A stretch of 64,000 bases of DNA, taken from Opitutaceae bacterium. Lineage in GTDB: Bacteria > Verrucomicrobiota > Verrucomicrobiia > Opitutales > Opitutaceae. The translations under genes were made by a program, and so were the position numbers. Within the stretch, counting starts at the first letter, position 1. Every line of letters starts with the position of its first letter. This document shows, piece after piece, positions 28,090 through 36,525 of the stretch. Under the pieces are notes generated by a model, which was given only the letters and a program-made list of their open reading frames with translations, did no database searches and was not told the origin of the DNA. The DNA is taken from positions 930,001 to 994,000 of the forward strand of contig JAIXWY010000011.1 in the NCBI GenBank assembly GCA_027490995.1, read 5' to 3'.

Positions 28090-29577
28090 ATGGATCGGTT
28101 CAAGGCCACCCGAGAGCGTCTCGTCCACCTGTTCGAGACGGAGATTTGGCTCCCCCAGCACCTGCGCGACCGAAGCCTCCGGGGCCGTTGGTACGCCATC
28201 CTACGGGTGATTTCGATCACCGTCGGTGCGTTGCTGGAAAGCAGCGCGGCCAGTCGCGCGGCGGCATTGAGTTTCAGCTCGTTGGTCGGATTGGGACCAC
28301 TGATTTCGCTCACCGTCCTCATCGCCGGCTTCACGCTCGATGAAAGAGGCCCGTCCCTTGCGGCACACACGGTCCACGACCTGATCCGCTACGTCGCTCC
28401 CCCGCTCGCCCAATACGAAAAACTCGGTGCCGAGGAGGCCGCTCGCACTGCCCCCGCAGGACAGGACGTTCAGGTGAACCCTGAACTGGTCCGTATCTTC
28501 GACGAGATGATCACCAGTTCGCGCAGCGGCGCCGTCGGCATCTTCGGAGCCCTCACCTTGATTGTCATCGTTCTCCAGTTATTCACCTCCGTCGAAACCA
28601 CATTCAACGAGATCTGGGGCGTGCGGCGCGGACGCTCCTGGTTGATGCGTATTGTTTTCTATTGGACCATCCTGACGCTGGGCGCGCTCTTCTTCTTCGC
28701 CGCCGCGACCGGCCTGTCCGCCACCGCGATCTTGACCGCATTCGCCGAGAAACTGCCCTTCGGCCAACATGTCCGCGAGACGTTGATTTTCCTGCTCCCG
28801 CTTGGGTCGACAGCCCTGATGATCTTCACCCTGACGATCTTCTATCGCACCATTCCGAATACGCGCGTGCTGTGGCGGGCCGCCCTCATCGGCGCCGTGG
28901 TCGTCGGCCTGCTGATCCTACTCAATAACTTCCTCGCCTTCCTCTATTTCAAGCGGGTCCTGCTCACCCGCAGTCTGTACGGGTCCCTGGGTATCGGACT
29001 CGTACTCATGCTGGGGCTCTATGTTTTTTGGTTCTTCGTCCTGCTCGGCGGCACGGTCAGCTACGCGGTCCAAAACGTTCACTTCCGCAACAGCCAAGCA
29101 GCCTGGAACAGCTTGGCCGAGTCGGTCCGCGAACGGCTCACCCTGGTCGTGCTCCTCCTCATCGGCCGCCGCTTCGAGGGCTGCCAGCCCCCGTGCACCA
29201 CGAGCCAACTTAGCGAAGCGCTGAAGGTGCCCGCCCAAATCGTCAACGAGTGCGTCAACCGCCTCGTACACATGGGACTGATCACGCCGGTTCCTGGCAT
29301 CGGCCCGAACGACGTCGCCAACCTGCGTTACCAGCCCGCCCGTCCGCTTAGTCGCGTCACGCTACGGGACTTCAAGCGCTCCGACGACGCGCTCGGCGAT
29401 TCTTCGTCGGCCGTCTGCCTCGCCAACCTCGATCCTGTGCTGGAGGCGTACGACAACCGACTCGCTCGATCACTCGACGATCCTTTCTTTTCCACGCCGC
29501 TGTCGGCGCTCTTCGAACAGATGCCTTTCCGCTCCGCCCCGCTAACCTCGGCGCCGACCGAGCAGGCGGAGCCCTGA
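28090..29577 (+). CDS. YihY/UPF0761 family inner-membrane protein
   Basis: 495 residues. The N-terminal 300 residues contain six spans with the YihY landmarks (ASRAAALSFSSLVGLGPLISLTVLIAG, TTFNEIWGVRRGRSW, LYGSLGIGLVLMLGLYVFWFFVLLGGTVSYAVQ). From about residue 355 comes a soluble winged-helix-like tail (CTTSQLSEALKVPAQIVNECVNRLVHMGLI). The old name 'ribonuclease BN' is not supported. The tail resembles a DNA-binding or MarR-like module and is a known extension in some members. Confidence 0.88.
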   Translation: MDRFKATRERLVHLFETEIWLPQHLRDRSLRGRWYAILRVISITVGALLESSAASRAAALSFSSLVGLGPLISLTVLIAGFTLDERGPSLAAHTVHDLIRYVAPPLAQYEKLGAEEAARTAPAGQDVQVNPELVRIFDEMITSSRSGAVGIFGALTLIVIVLQLFTSVETTFNEIWGVRRGRSWLMRIVFYWTILTLGALFFFAAATGLSATAILTAFAEKLPFGQHVRETLIFLLPLGSTALMIFTLTIFYRTIPNTRVLWRAALIGAVVVGLLILLNNFLAFLYFKRVLLTRSLYGSLGIGLVLMLGLYVFWFFVLLGGTVSYAVQNVHFRNSQAAWNSLAESVRERLTLVVLLLIGRRFEGCQPPCTTSQLSEALKVPAQIVNECVNRLVHMGLITPVPGIGPNDVANLRYQPARPLSRVTLRDFKRSDDALGDSSSAVCLANLDPVLEAYDNRLARSLDDPFFSTPLSALFEQMPFRSAPLTSAPTEQAEP

Positions 29578-29619
29578 CGCCCGAGGCTTCAAGCGGGCTG
29601 CAATACGAGGTAAGCGCGG

Positions 29620-29647
29620 TTGACAGGCAGCACGGCTGACCTAGTCT
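29620..29647 (+). promoter_or_regulatory. Promoter candidate for the PpiD-like gene
   Basis: Perfect TTGACA at 29620-29625, a 16-base spacer and TAGTCT at 29642-29647 (weak -10). Transcription would start about 8 bases before the ATG at 29662, which argues against the longer in-frame start inside the -35 box. Confidence 0.35.
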
Positions 29648-29661
29648 CGCGGTTTACCTCC

Positions 29662-31326
29662 ATGATTTCCTGGATTCAGAAAACGTTCCAGCTGCACTTC
29701 CGCGTCATCTTCATCGTGCTGCTGGTCATGACGATCATCGCATTCGTGTTCACCATCGGTGCCGCACCGGGCATCGGTGATCCGCACACGAAAGCGCTAG
29801 ATCGTCCGTTCTACGGACTAAACCTGGGCAACCAGGAAGACCAGAAGACCCTCTTCCGTGACGCCGGCGTGAGCGTGTTTCTGCAAGCCGGATTCCCCGC
29901 GCTGGGCGGTGAGCAGCTCCAGTCCTACGCCCTGCAGCGCCACGCGGCTCTGTACCTCGCAGATCAGCTTCACGTGCCCGGTCCCTCCGGAGCCGACCTG
30001 ATCGACTACGTAAAAACGCTCCGCGCCTTTGCCGGAGAGAACGGGGTCTTCGATCCCGCTCGCTACGCGCAGTTCCGCGACAACCTCAAGCTCGACGCCA
30101 CGCTGACCGAGCGCGACGTCTCGCGCATTCTCTCTGACGACTACCGTTATACGCAGGTTCAGAAACTCCTCGCTGGCCCCGGCTACGTCCTGCCGGTCGA
30201 CGTGAAGCAGCAACTCGCTCGCGCCGAGGCCAAGTGGACGATCGCGGTTGCCAGCGCCGACTACGGTCAGTTTTCCCCGACGGTCGACGCGAGCGAGGCC
30301 AACCTGACGAAGTTTTTTGAGGAAAACGCCTTTCGCTATGAGATCCCCCCTCAGGTGAGGGTTCGCGCGGTGCGTTTCCCAGCCGCCGGTTTTGTCTCTC
30401 AGGTCTTCATCGATGACGCCTCGGTACGCGCGCTTTACGATTCGAATCCCGCGCGCTTCCCGAAGCCCGCCGCCGATGGTAAAACCGCCGTGGCCCTGCC
30501 CGCGACCGGCGCGTCGGACGCGGATTTCGCCGCCGTGCGCCCGCAGGTTGAGGCCGCGTTAAAGCTCGAACGCGCCCGCAATCTCGCCGCCAAGGCCGCG
30601 AGCGACCTGACTCTCGCCCTTTACGAGGGCAAGGTGGCGCAATCGTCCGTCGACACTTTCCTCGCCGCTCGCAAGCTCCAGTCCACTCCAGTCCCGCCGT
30701 TTTCGCGCACCGCAGCACCGGCTGACCTGGGCGGATCGCCCGAGATCGCCGCGGAGGCATTCCGTCTGGGGACCGCTCGCTACTTCTCGGACGCACTTCC
30801 CACTCCTGAGGGTAGCGTGGTGCTGCTGTGGCAGGAGTCCATCCCCGCCCGTCAGCCCCTCTTCGCCGAGGTCCGCGCTCAAGTCGCCACCGACTTCGCC
30901 GAGAACGAAAAGCGGAAACGGTTCGTCGAGGCGGGTCGCGCTGCCCGGACCCAAATCGAATCGCTAATCCGGTCTGGCAAATCGCTCGAGCAGGCCGCAG
31001 CCAATCCGATTGCCGGCCTCGCCTTCAGCGTGCAGTCGATCCCCGCCTTCACCCTTCGCGAACCCCCAGCCACGCTGGAGCCCGCCGTCTTCGGGGCGCT
31101 GGAATCCCTAGAGAAGGGCGGAGTCTCCGAAATGGTGACCACCGGCGCGTCGGGTTTGATCGTTCACGTGGCCGACAAGGCCATGCCGGCGACCGACGAA
31201 ACCAACCCGCGATTTGTTGAGACACGCAGCCAAATCGCCGCCTTCATCGGTTCACGCAACGCCGGAGACTACCTCAACGAACTCGTCGAAAAGGAGTTGG
31301 CGAAGTCGGCGCCCGTCGCCCCCTGA
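29662..31326 (+). CDS. SurA/PpiD-like periplasmic foldase, membrane-anchored
   Basis: 554 residues from ATG giving MISWIQKTFQLHF. One N-terminal span (VIFIVLLVMTIIAFVFTIGA) anchors a large periplasmic part. Residues about 60-240 resemble the SurA/PpiD N-terminal chaperone domain, and the C-terminal helical region (PLFAEVRAQVATDFAENEKRKRF) resembles PpiD. I do not see a recognisable parvulin domain (no HIL-type motif) between them. Likely assists outer-membrane protein folding, fitting the TolC-family gene 213 bp downstream. Peptidyl-prolyl isomerase activity is doubtful. Confidence 0.75.
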   Translation: MISWIQKTFQLHFRVIFIVLLVMTIIAFVFTIGAAPGIGDPHTKALDRPFYGLNLGNQEDQKTLFRDAGVSVFLQAGFPALGGEQLQSYALQRHAALYLADQLHVPGPSGADLIDYVKTLRAFAGENGVFDPARYAQFRDNLKLDATLTERDVSRILSDDYRYTQVQKLLAGPGYVLPVDVKQQLARAEAKWTIAVASADYGQFSPTVDASEANLTKFFEENAFRYEIPPQVRVRAVRFPAAGFVSQVFIDDASVRALYDSNPARFPKPAADGKTAVALPATGASDADFAAVRPQVEAALKLERARNLAAKAASDLTLALYEGKVAQSSVDTFLAARKLQSTPVPPFSRTAAPADLGGSPEIAAEAFRLGTARYFSDALPTPEGSVVLLWQESIPARQPLFAEVRAQVATDFAENEKRKRFVEAGRAARTQIESLIRSGKSLEQAAANPIAGLAFSVQSIPAFTLREPPATLEPAVFGALESLEKGGVSEMVTTGASGLIVHVADKAMPATDETNPRFVETRSQIAAFIGSRNAGDYLNELVEKELAKSAPVAP

Positions 31327-31447
31327 TTTCCGAGTCCAGCGCGGTCGGCCCACCTGCCACCGTCCGTACTGGGCATTTAGACGTAGTGTGCGGACTCAGC
31401 GTTGAAACCTGAGGCCCGCTGGTGTCGTCTTACCTCCGTTCCTCTCT

Positions 31448-31475
31448 CGCCAAACTGGGCTCCGCCCTCTTGGCG
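31448..31475 (+). other. Nested hairpin in the leader of the TolC-family gene
   Basis: CGCCAA and TTGGCG arms enclose GGGC and GCCC arms, giving a nested stem about 65 bases before the ATG. It could end the upstream transcript or structure the leader of the downstream mRNA; there is no T tract. Confidence 0.35.
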
Positions 31476-31539
31476 GGTGTTCTGTGTAACTTCCCTTTCC
31501 CGACTGTGTGCTAGGTTTGCAGAGTCGTCCTCCTGTCGC

Positions 31540-33066
31540 ATGATCTCCCGTCACCGATTTCTCATCGCCGTCGTCGCCGCTTGTGGCCTGCCCGCTTTGA
31601 CGGTGGCGCAGACCGCCTCCGCGAGCGCTCCGCCCGCCGCCCAGGCATCGACTGCGACCGCCCTCTCCTTGGAAGAGTGCATCGCGCGTGCGCTCGACCG
31701 GAATTTTGACCTCCAGATCCAACGCGTGACAACGGGGCAGGCGCGCGAGGCCGTGACGATCGCGGATGCCGCGTTCGACCCCACGCTCGAACTCTCCGCG
31801 AGCACCAGCACCAGCCAGCAGCCGACAGTCGTGAGCTCGATCGATGGCGTGAGTTCGGCTGGCCTGCGCAACCAAAGTCGCGACATCCGGGCCGGCGTCT
31901 CGCAGAAGCTCTCCACCGGTGCCACCGTCAGCGCGAGCGCTTCGTTGGATCGCGGCGAGTCGAACTCCCGCAATCTCTTCCTTAATCCAGCCTACACGGG
32001 CGATTTCAATCTCGCCGTGCGCCAACCCCTCCTCCGTGGAGCCGGCTCGGAATACTCCCGCGCCTCTTTCCGTCGCGCCGAATTGGGCGTGGATCGGGCG
32101 AACCTCGATCTCAAGGGCAGCGTGCTGGTGGTGGTTCGGAACGTGGAGGCCGCCTACTACAACTTGGTGTTCGCGCGCCAGCAGCGGGGCGTCCGGCAAT
32201 TGAGCCTCGAACTCGCCCAGCAACTCCTCGAAGAGAACCGCGCGCGGCGCCAAACCGGCGTCGCCACGGACCTCGACGTCCTGCAAGCAGAGGTCGGCGT
32301 CGCCAACGCCCGGCGCTCGCTGCTGCTTGCCGACCAGACCGTGCAAGACCGCGAGGACGCGCTCACCGCGTTGATCGGGCAATTCGAGTTCAACCAGACC
32401 ATCGGCGAGGTGAGCTTCGAAAAGGCAGCCGTACCCGCCGTCTCCTTCGATTTCTCATACAAGCTCGCCCGAGAAAACCAGCCTTCCCTCGCTTCGAGCG
32501 CACTTGCCATCCGCCAGCTTGAGATCGACCGCGAAACCGCAAAGCGCAATCGCCTGCCCGACCTCGGTCTCGGAGCCGGTCTCGGACTGAACAGTCGCGA
32601 GGCTTCGTTTGGCAACGCCGCCACGCGCACCTTCGACGGTGACGGCTACGCCTGGCAGGTCGACCTTACCCTTCGTGTACCGTGGGCTCAGCGCGAGGAC
32701 AACGCCCGCCTCCGTCTCGCCCAGTCCAACATCGTGCGTGAGCAAACCCGCCTCCAGCAGCTCGACCAAGATCTCGTGGTCGAGGTTCGCTCGGCCGTCC
32801 GCGCAGTCGAGACGAACCGCGAAAGCGTGGCCATCTCCGGCCTCGCCACCCAGCTCAGTGAACGCCAGTACGAACTCGAGCGCGCCCGCTTCAACGCCGG
32901 GCTCTCGACGAGCCGGCGCGTCCTCGAGGCACAGGACGATCTCGAGCTCGCCCGGGTCAACGAGCTCCAATCTCAGGTAAACCTGCGCATCGCACTCGCC
33001 GAACTGCAACGGCTCGAGGGCTCGTCTCTAACGCGGTTCCGAATCGTCCTCGACCAAGCTCCCTGA
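31540..33066 (+). CDS. TolC family outer membrane efflux protein
   Basis: About 508 residues from ATG at 31540, which gives a clean signal peptide (ISRHRFLIAVVAACGLPALTVAQ). Two OEP repeats with long coiled-coil helices follow: RNVEAAYYNLVFARQQRGVRQLSLELA in the first half and DQDLVVEVRSAVRAVETNRESVA in the second. It should form the trimeric outer-membrane channel of a tripartite efflux or type I export system. No adaptor or pump lies nearby, so its partners are encoded elsewhere. The 3' end overlaps the convergent miaA by 39 bp. Confidence 0.88.
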   Translation: MISRHRFLIAVVAACGLPALTVAQTASASAPPAAQASTATALSLEECIARALDRNFDLQIQRVTTGQAREAVTIADAAFDPTLELSASTSTSQQPTVVSSIDGVSSAGLRNQSRDIRAGVSQKLSTGATVSASASLDRGESNSRNLFLNPAYTGDFNLAVRQPLLRGAGSEYSRASFRRAELGVDRANLDLKGSVLVVVRNVEAAYYNLVFARQQRGVRQLSLELAQQLLEENRARRQTGVATDLDVLQAEVGVANARRSLLLADQTVQDREDALTALIGQFEFNQTIGEVSFEKAAVPAVSFDFSYKLARENQPSLASSALAIRQLEIDRETAKRNRLPDLGLGAGLGLNSREASFGNAATRTFDGDGYAWQVDLTLRVPWAQREDNARLRLAQSNIVREQTRLQQLDQDLVVEVRSAVRAVETNRESVAISGLATQLSERQYELERARFNAGLSTSRRVLEAQDDLELARVNELQSQVNLRIALAELQRLEGSSLTRFRIVLDQAP

Positions 33067-34002
33067 GCCCTTCGGCGCGTCGGGATCCGCGGCGGCGAAC
33101 AGCGTCTCAAGCGCTGTTTCGGCCAACGGAATCAGGCGATGGGGCGGCAACTGGGTGCGAAACCAAGTCCGCTGCTTCTTGACCAACGCTCGGGTGTTGG
33201 CCGCGATCTCGCGGGTGAGGTCGGCCTCGGAACCTTCACCGCGCAGGACGGCCAAGCACTCCCGATATCCGATCGCACCGCACGCGCTCGGGTTAAGCTC
33301 AAGGCCACGCGCGCGCAGGGCCGACACCTCGGCGAGGAGCCCGGCTGCCACCATCTGACGGGTGCGCCGCTCGATCCGCCCCGATAGCTCCGCCATGTCG
33401 CAGTCGAGGCGGCTCAATCGGATCTCCCAATCCGCATAGGGAGTCGGCCGCGCCGCAAACGCCGCCGCCAACGCTTCCAAGGTGCGACCTGACACGAGGC
33501 AGCGTTCGAGCGCCCGCAGCACGCGTCGCGGGTTCGCCACATCGAGCGTGCCCAGTCCGGCCGGATTCAGCCGCGCTAGTCGCTCCACCAGCGCGCTCAG
33601 ACCTCGGGTCGCCCACTCGGCCTCCAACTCGCTCCGGAGGGACTCCGGCACCTCGATCTCGTCGGTGACCGGCTCCACGAAGCTCCGGAGGTAGAAACCG
33701 CTCCCTCCGACGACCAGCACCCTGCGTCCTCGCGAGTGGATCTCCTCCACTGCCGCCCGCGCTCGGCGGGCATACTCCACCACGTTCATCCGCTCCGCTG
33801 GTTCAAGGATGTCGATCAGGTGATGCGGCACGCGGGCAAGCTCCTCCGCCGAGGGTTTCGCCGTACCGATGTCCATCCCCCGGTAGAATAACAGGGAGTC
33901 GCACGATACGATTTCAGCGCCGTGCTGTTCCGCCCAACGCAGCGCCCACTCGGTCTTACCCACCGCGGTGGGCCCGGTCAGGAGGTGCAGGATGCGTGAC
34001 AT
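33028..34002 (-). CDS. miaA: tRNA dimethylallyltransferase
   Basis: About 324 residues from ATG giving MSRILHLLTGPTAVGKTE. It adds the dimethylallyl group to A37 of tRNAs reading codons that begin with U. P-loop GPTAVGKTEWALRW, SCDSLLFYRGMDIGTAKPS with the catalytic Asp, VPHHLIDI, and VVGGSGFYLRSFV are all present. The C-terminal segment has IGYRECLAVLRGE and KKQRTWFRTQ. Length is normal. The stop codon lies inside the convergent TolC-family gene (39 bp overlap). Confidence 0.95.
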   Translation of the reverse strand: MSRILHLLTGPTAVGKTEWALRWAEQHGAEIVSCDSLLFYRGMDIGTAKPSAEELARVPHHLIDILEPAERMNVVEYARRARAAVEEIHSRGRRVLVVGGSGFYLRSFVEPVTDEIEVPESLRSELEAEWATRGLSALVERLARLNPAGLGTLDVANPRRVLRALERCLVSGRTLEALAAAFAARPTPYADWEIRLSRLDCDMAELSGRIERRTRQMVAAGLLAEVSALRARGLELNPSACGAIGYRECLAVLRGEGSEADLTREIAANTRALVKKQRTWFRTQLPPHRLIPLAETALETLFAAADPDAPKGSGSLVEDDSEPR

Positions 34003-34103
34003 GAGTCGCGAGTGAAGCACGCTGGCGGCGCATGGCAACCGCGGCGGCCGCTCCGTTCTCCGCTCGCCCCGTCCGCAATTTCCTGTTTCCTCGGACGGTC
34101 CGC

Positions 34104-34985
34104 ATGAAGTGCCGGTTCATCTTCAATCCCCGCTCGGGTCACAACGCCCGCAATCCCTACCTCCTCGACGAGGCTCGCCGCTTCATCCGCACGCAGGGGC
34201 TCGATGCGTCGGTCGAGGTGACCGAGCGCTCCCGCCACGCCACGGAGTTGGCCCGCCGGGCGGTCGACGAGGGGTGTGCGATGGTGGTCGCCATCGGAGG
34301 CGATGGTACGATGAACGAGGTCGCAGCCGCGCTGGTGGACTCATCGGCGATCCTCGGCCTGATCCCCTGCGGCTCCGGTAACGGTCTCGGCCGCCACCTC
34401 GGCATTCAGCGCGGCGGAGCCGAGTCCTTCGCCACGCTGCTCAACGGCCGCGTCCGCCGCATCGATACCGGGACCGCCAACGGGATTCCCTTCTTCAACG
34501 TGATGGGAATAGGCTTCGACGCCGACCTGAGCGCCCGATTCAACCAGCTGCATCGGCGCGGCTTCAGGTCTTACGTCACGACGACCCTCCAGTCACTGCG
34601 GGCGTACCGCCCCAAGCGCTACCGCATCCGCTCCCGCGACCTCGCGATCGAGGAGTCCGCTTTCCTCATCGCCGTCGCCAATTCTGACCAGTACGGCAAC
34701 AACTGCTTCATCGCCCCGCGCGCGCGAGTGGATGATGGCCGGCTGGACCTGACGTTGATCCGCCCGGTACGGGTCCGCGATGCGCTGCCGCTCGCGGTCC
34801 GCTTATTCGCGGGTTCCGTAGATCGAAGCGCCCGTGCGCTCTGCCACAGTGCCACGGACTTCACGATCGACTGTAGCGAAGCCGGTTATTTTCACACTGA
34901 CGGAGAAGTTCACGAAACCGCCGGATCGCTTCGCGTGGAAGTGAAGCCCGCCAGTCTGGCCGTGCAGGTACCCGCCGCGGCCTGA
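34104..34985 (+). CDS. Diacylglycerol/lipid kinase family protein (YegS/LCB5-like)
   Basis: About 293 residues from the ATG giving MKCRFIFNPRSGHNARN; an upstream in-frame ATG at 34032 would add 24 residues. It has the DAGK catalytic domain with NPRSG, VVAIGGDGTMNEVAAAL (nucleotide loop) and LIPCGSGNGLGRHLGI, plus a C-terminal beta-sandwich with YGNNCFIAPRARVDDGRLDL. It phosphorylates a lipid hydroxyl such as diacylglycerol, but the substrate is not predictable. It diverges from miaA across about 100 bp. Confidence 0.88.
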   Translation: MKCRFIFNPRSGHNARNPYLLDEARRFIRTQGLDASVEVTERSRHATELARRAVDEGCAMVVAIGGDGTMNEVAAALVDSSAILGLIPCGSGNGLGRHLGIQRGGAESFATLLNGRVRRIDTGTANGIPFFNVMGIGFDADLSARFNQLHRRGFRSYVTTTLQSLRAYRPKRYRIRSRDLAIEESAFLIAVANSDQYGNNCFIAPRARVDDGRLDLTLIRPVRVRDALPLAVRLFAGSVDRSARALCHSATDFTIDCSEAGYFHTDGEVHETAGSLRVEVKPASLAVQVPAAA

Positions 34986-34996
34986 TCCGGCCGCGT

Positions 34997-35803
34997 TCAG
35001 GCCCGGGTCAAGCCCGCAGCCAAGTCGGACGCCACGGCGGCGAGACGTTGCACGATTGCGTCCGGGCGACCGAGGTTTTCCCGGATGCAGTTGACCAGCG
35101 CAGATCCGACCACGACGCCGTCGGCGTGGGCCGCCACCGCGCGAACATGCTCACGCCGCGAAATACCAAAGCCCACCACGATGGGCAGGTTCGTGGCACG
35201 ACGGATTCGGGCCACGGCCTCCGGGATGTTGGAAGCGACCGCATCCCGGACTCCAGTCACGCCCTCGCGCGAAACATAGTAGATGAAACCCGTCGCGGCA
35301 GAACAGATCCGCGGCAGGCGCTCGTCAGGAGTGGTTGGCGCCACGATGAAGACCGTGCGCAAACCATGCCGAGCCGCGATGGCGGAAAGGTCAGCTGCCT
35401 CCTCCGGGGGGAGATCGAGGGTCAGCATCGCATCCACCCCAGCCGCCGTCGCGGCCTTCACGTACGCCTCGCTGCCATTCGAGAAGACAAGGTTGTAGTA
35501 GGTGTAGAAGACAATCGGCAGCGTGGGATGGTCCGCACGCAGTCGCCGCACCAGTTCAAACACCTTCTCGGCGGTCATCCCCGCTTCCAGCGCCCGCTGG
35601 GCCGCCAATTGATTCGTGAGACCATCCGCGAGCGGATCGGAGAAGGGTACGCCGATCTCAAGGATGTCCACACCGCTTGCCACCAACGTCCGGCAAGCCG
35701 CTAACGAGGTATCGAAATCCGGATCTCCCGCACAGAGGTAGGCAACAAGCGCCGCTCGGTTTTCCGAACGGGCACGGGCAAAGGCGGAATCAAGGCGGTC
35801 CAT
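34997..35803 (-). CDS. trpA: Tryptophan synthase alpha chain
   Basis: 268 residues, TIM barrel. It has AYLCAGDPDFDTSLAACRTLV, the catalytic Glu in DILEIGVPFSDPLADG, the catalytic Asp in AMLTLDLPPEEA, and the phosphate-binding GFGISRREHV near the C-terminus. It cleaves indole-3-glycerol phosphate to indole in the alpha2beta2 complex. No trpB or other trp gene is adjacent, so the trp genes are dispersed in this genome or lie outside the window. Confidence 0.96.
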   Translation of the reverse strand: MDRLDSAFARARSENRAALVAYLCAGDPDFDTSLAACRTLVASGVDILEIGVPFSDPLADGLTNQLAAQRALEAGMTAEKVFELVRRLRADHPTLPIVFYTYYNLVFSNGSEAYVKAATAAGVDAMLTLDLPPEEAADLSAIAARHGLRTVFIVAPTTPDERLPRICSAATGFIYYVSREGVTGVRDAVASNIPEAVARIRRATNLPIVVGFGISRREHVRAVAAHADGVVVGSALVNCIRENLGRPDAIVQRLAAVASDLAAGLTRA

Positions 35804-35902
35804 GGCGCAAAACGAGAACTCTGTACGAAAACCGACGCCGAACCACTCAAAAATAGGCCGAAGCCTGCCGCCGCACGGCCGTCGGCGAGCTCACGTCGCT
35901 GC

Positions 35903-36430
35903 CTACCGACCCGTCCGGGCGTGCGCGGCCGACACCGTCACGTACTTCATCGCCCACTCGCGCAACCCCGCCTGCTCGGCCGCACTCAGCGTGCGCACGA
36001 CCTTGGCCGGTGTTCCAAGAACCATGGAACCGGGGGGCACGACCGTACGCTGAGTCACGACCGCACCAGCACCAACGATGCTGCCCCGTCCAATCCTCGC
36101 GCCGTCTAGGATCGTGGCACCCATTCCGATCAGGCACTCATCCTCAATCGTACAGGCGTGAACGATCGCCGAGTGCCCGATGGTGCACCAGTTGCCAATG
36201 ATCGCGTCAAGGTCGTCGGCCAAGTGAACCACTGCGTTGTCCTGAATGTTGGTCCCCTCCCCCACGACAATGCGAGCGATGTCGCCGCGCAGGACCGCTC
36301 CGTAGAACACGCTGCTCCGCGGACCCAAGGTCACGTCCCCAACCAGCGTCGCATTGGCCGCCACCCAGTTGGCCCGGGACACATCGGGGACGCGGGAGAG
36401 GTGGCGATCGAGACGTTCCTGGAGGGTCAT
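35903..36430 (-). CDS. Gamma-carbonic anhydrase family protein (YrdA-like)
   Basis: About 175 residues from ATG giving MTLQERLDRHLS. Left-handed beta-helix built of hexapeptide repeats, with the three His ligands in NAVVHLADDL, GHSAIVHACTI and their neighbours, and the GSMVLGTPAKVVR C-terminal segment. Family members bind zinc or iron, but many lack measurable carbonic anhydrase activity, so the enzymatic label is uncertain. An in-frame upstream extension lacks similarity. Divergent from the nucleoside transporter gene. Confidence 0.88.
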   Translation of the reverse strand: MTLQERLDRHLSRVPDVSRANWVAANATLVGDVTLGPRSSVFYGAVLRGDIARIVVGEGTNIQDNAVVHLADDLDAIIGNWCTIGHSAIVHACTIEDECLIGMGATILDGARIGRGSIVGAGAVVTQRTVVPPGSMVLGTPAKVVRTLSAAEQAGLREWAMKYVTVSAAHARTGR

Positions 36431-36525
36431 ATCGGTGGCTGGGACGTACGCTGAATTCACACTCGCCGCAGCGCCTTGACGAAGCAAGCTTGCTGCCGAC
36501 GTGGCCGTTGCCCGTCCCTGCCTTC

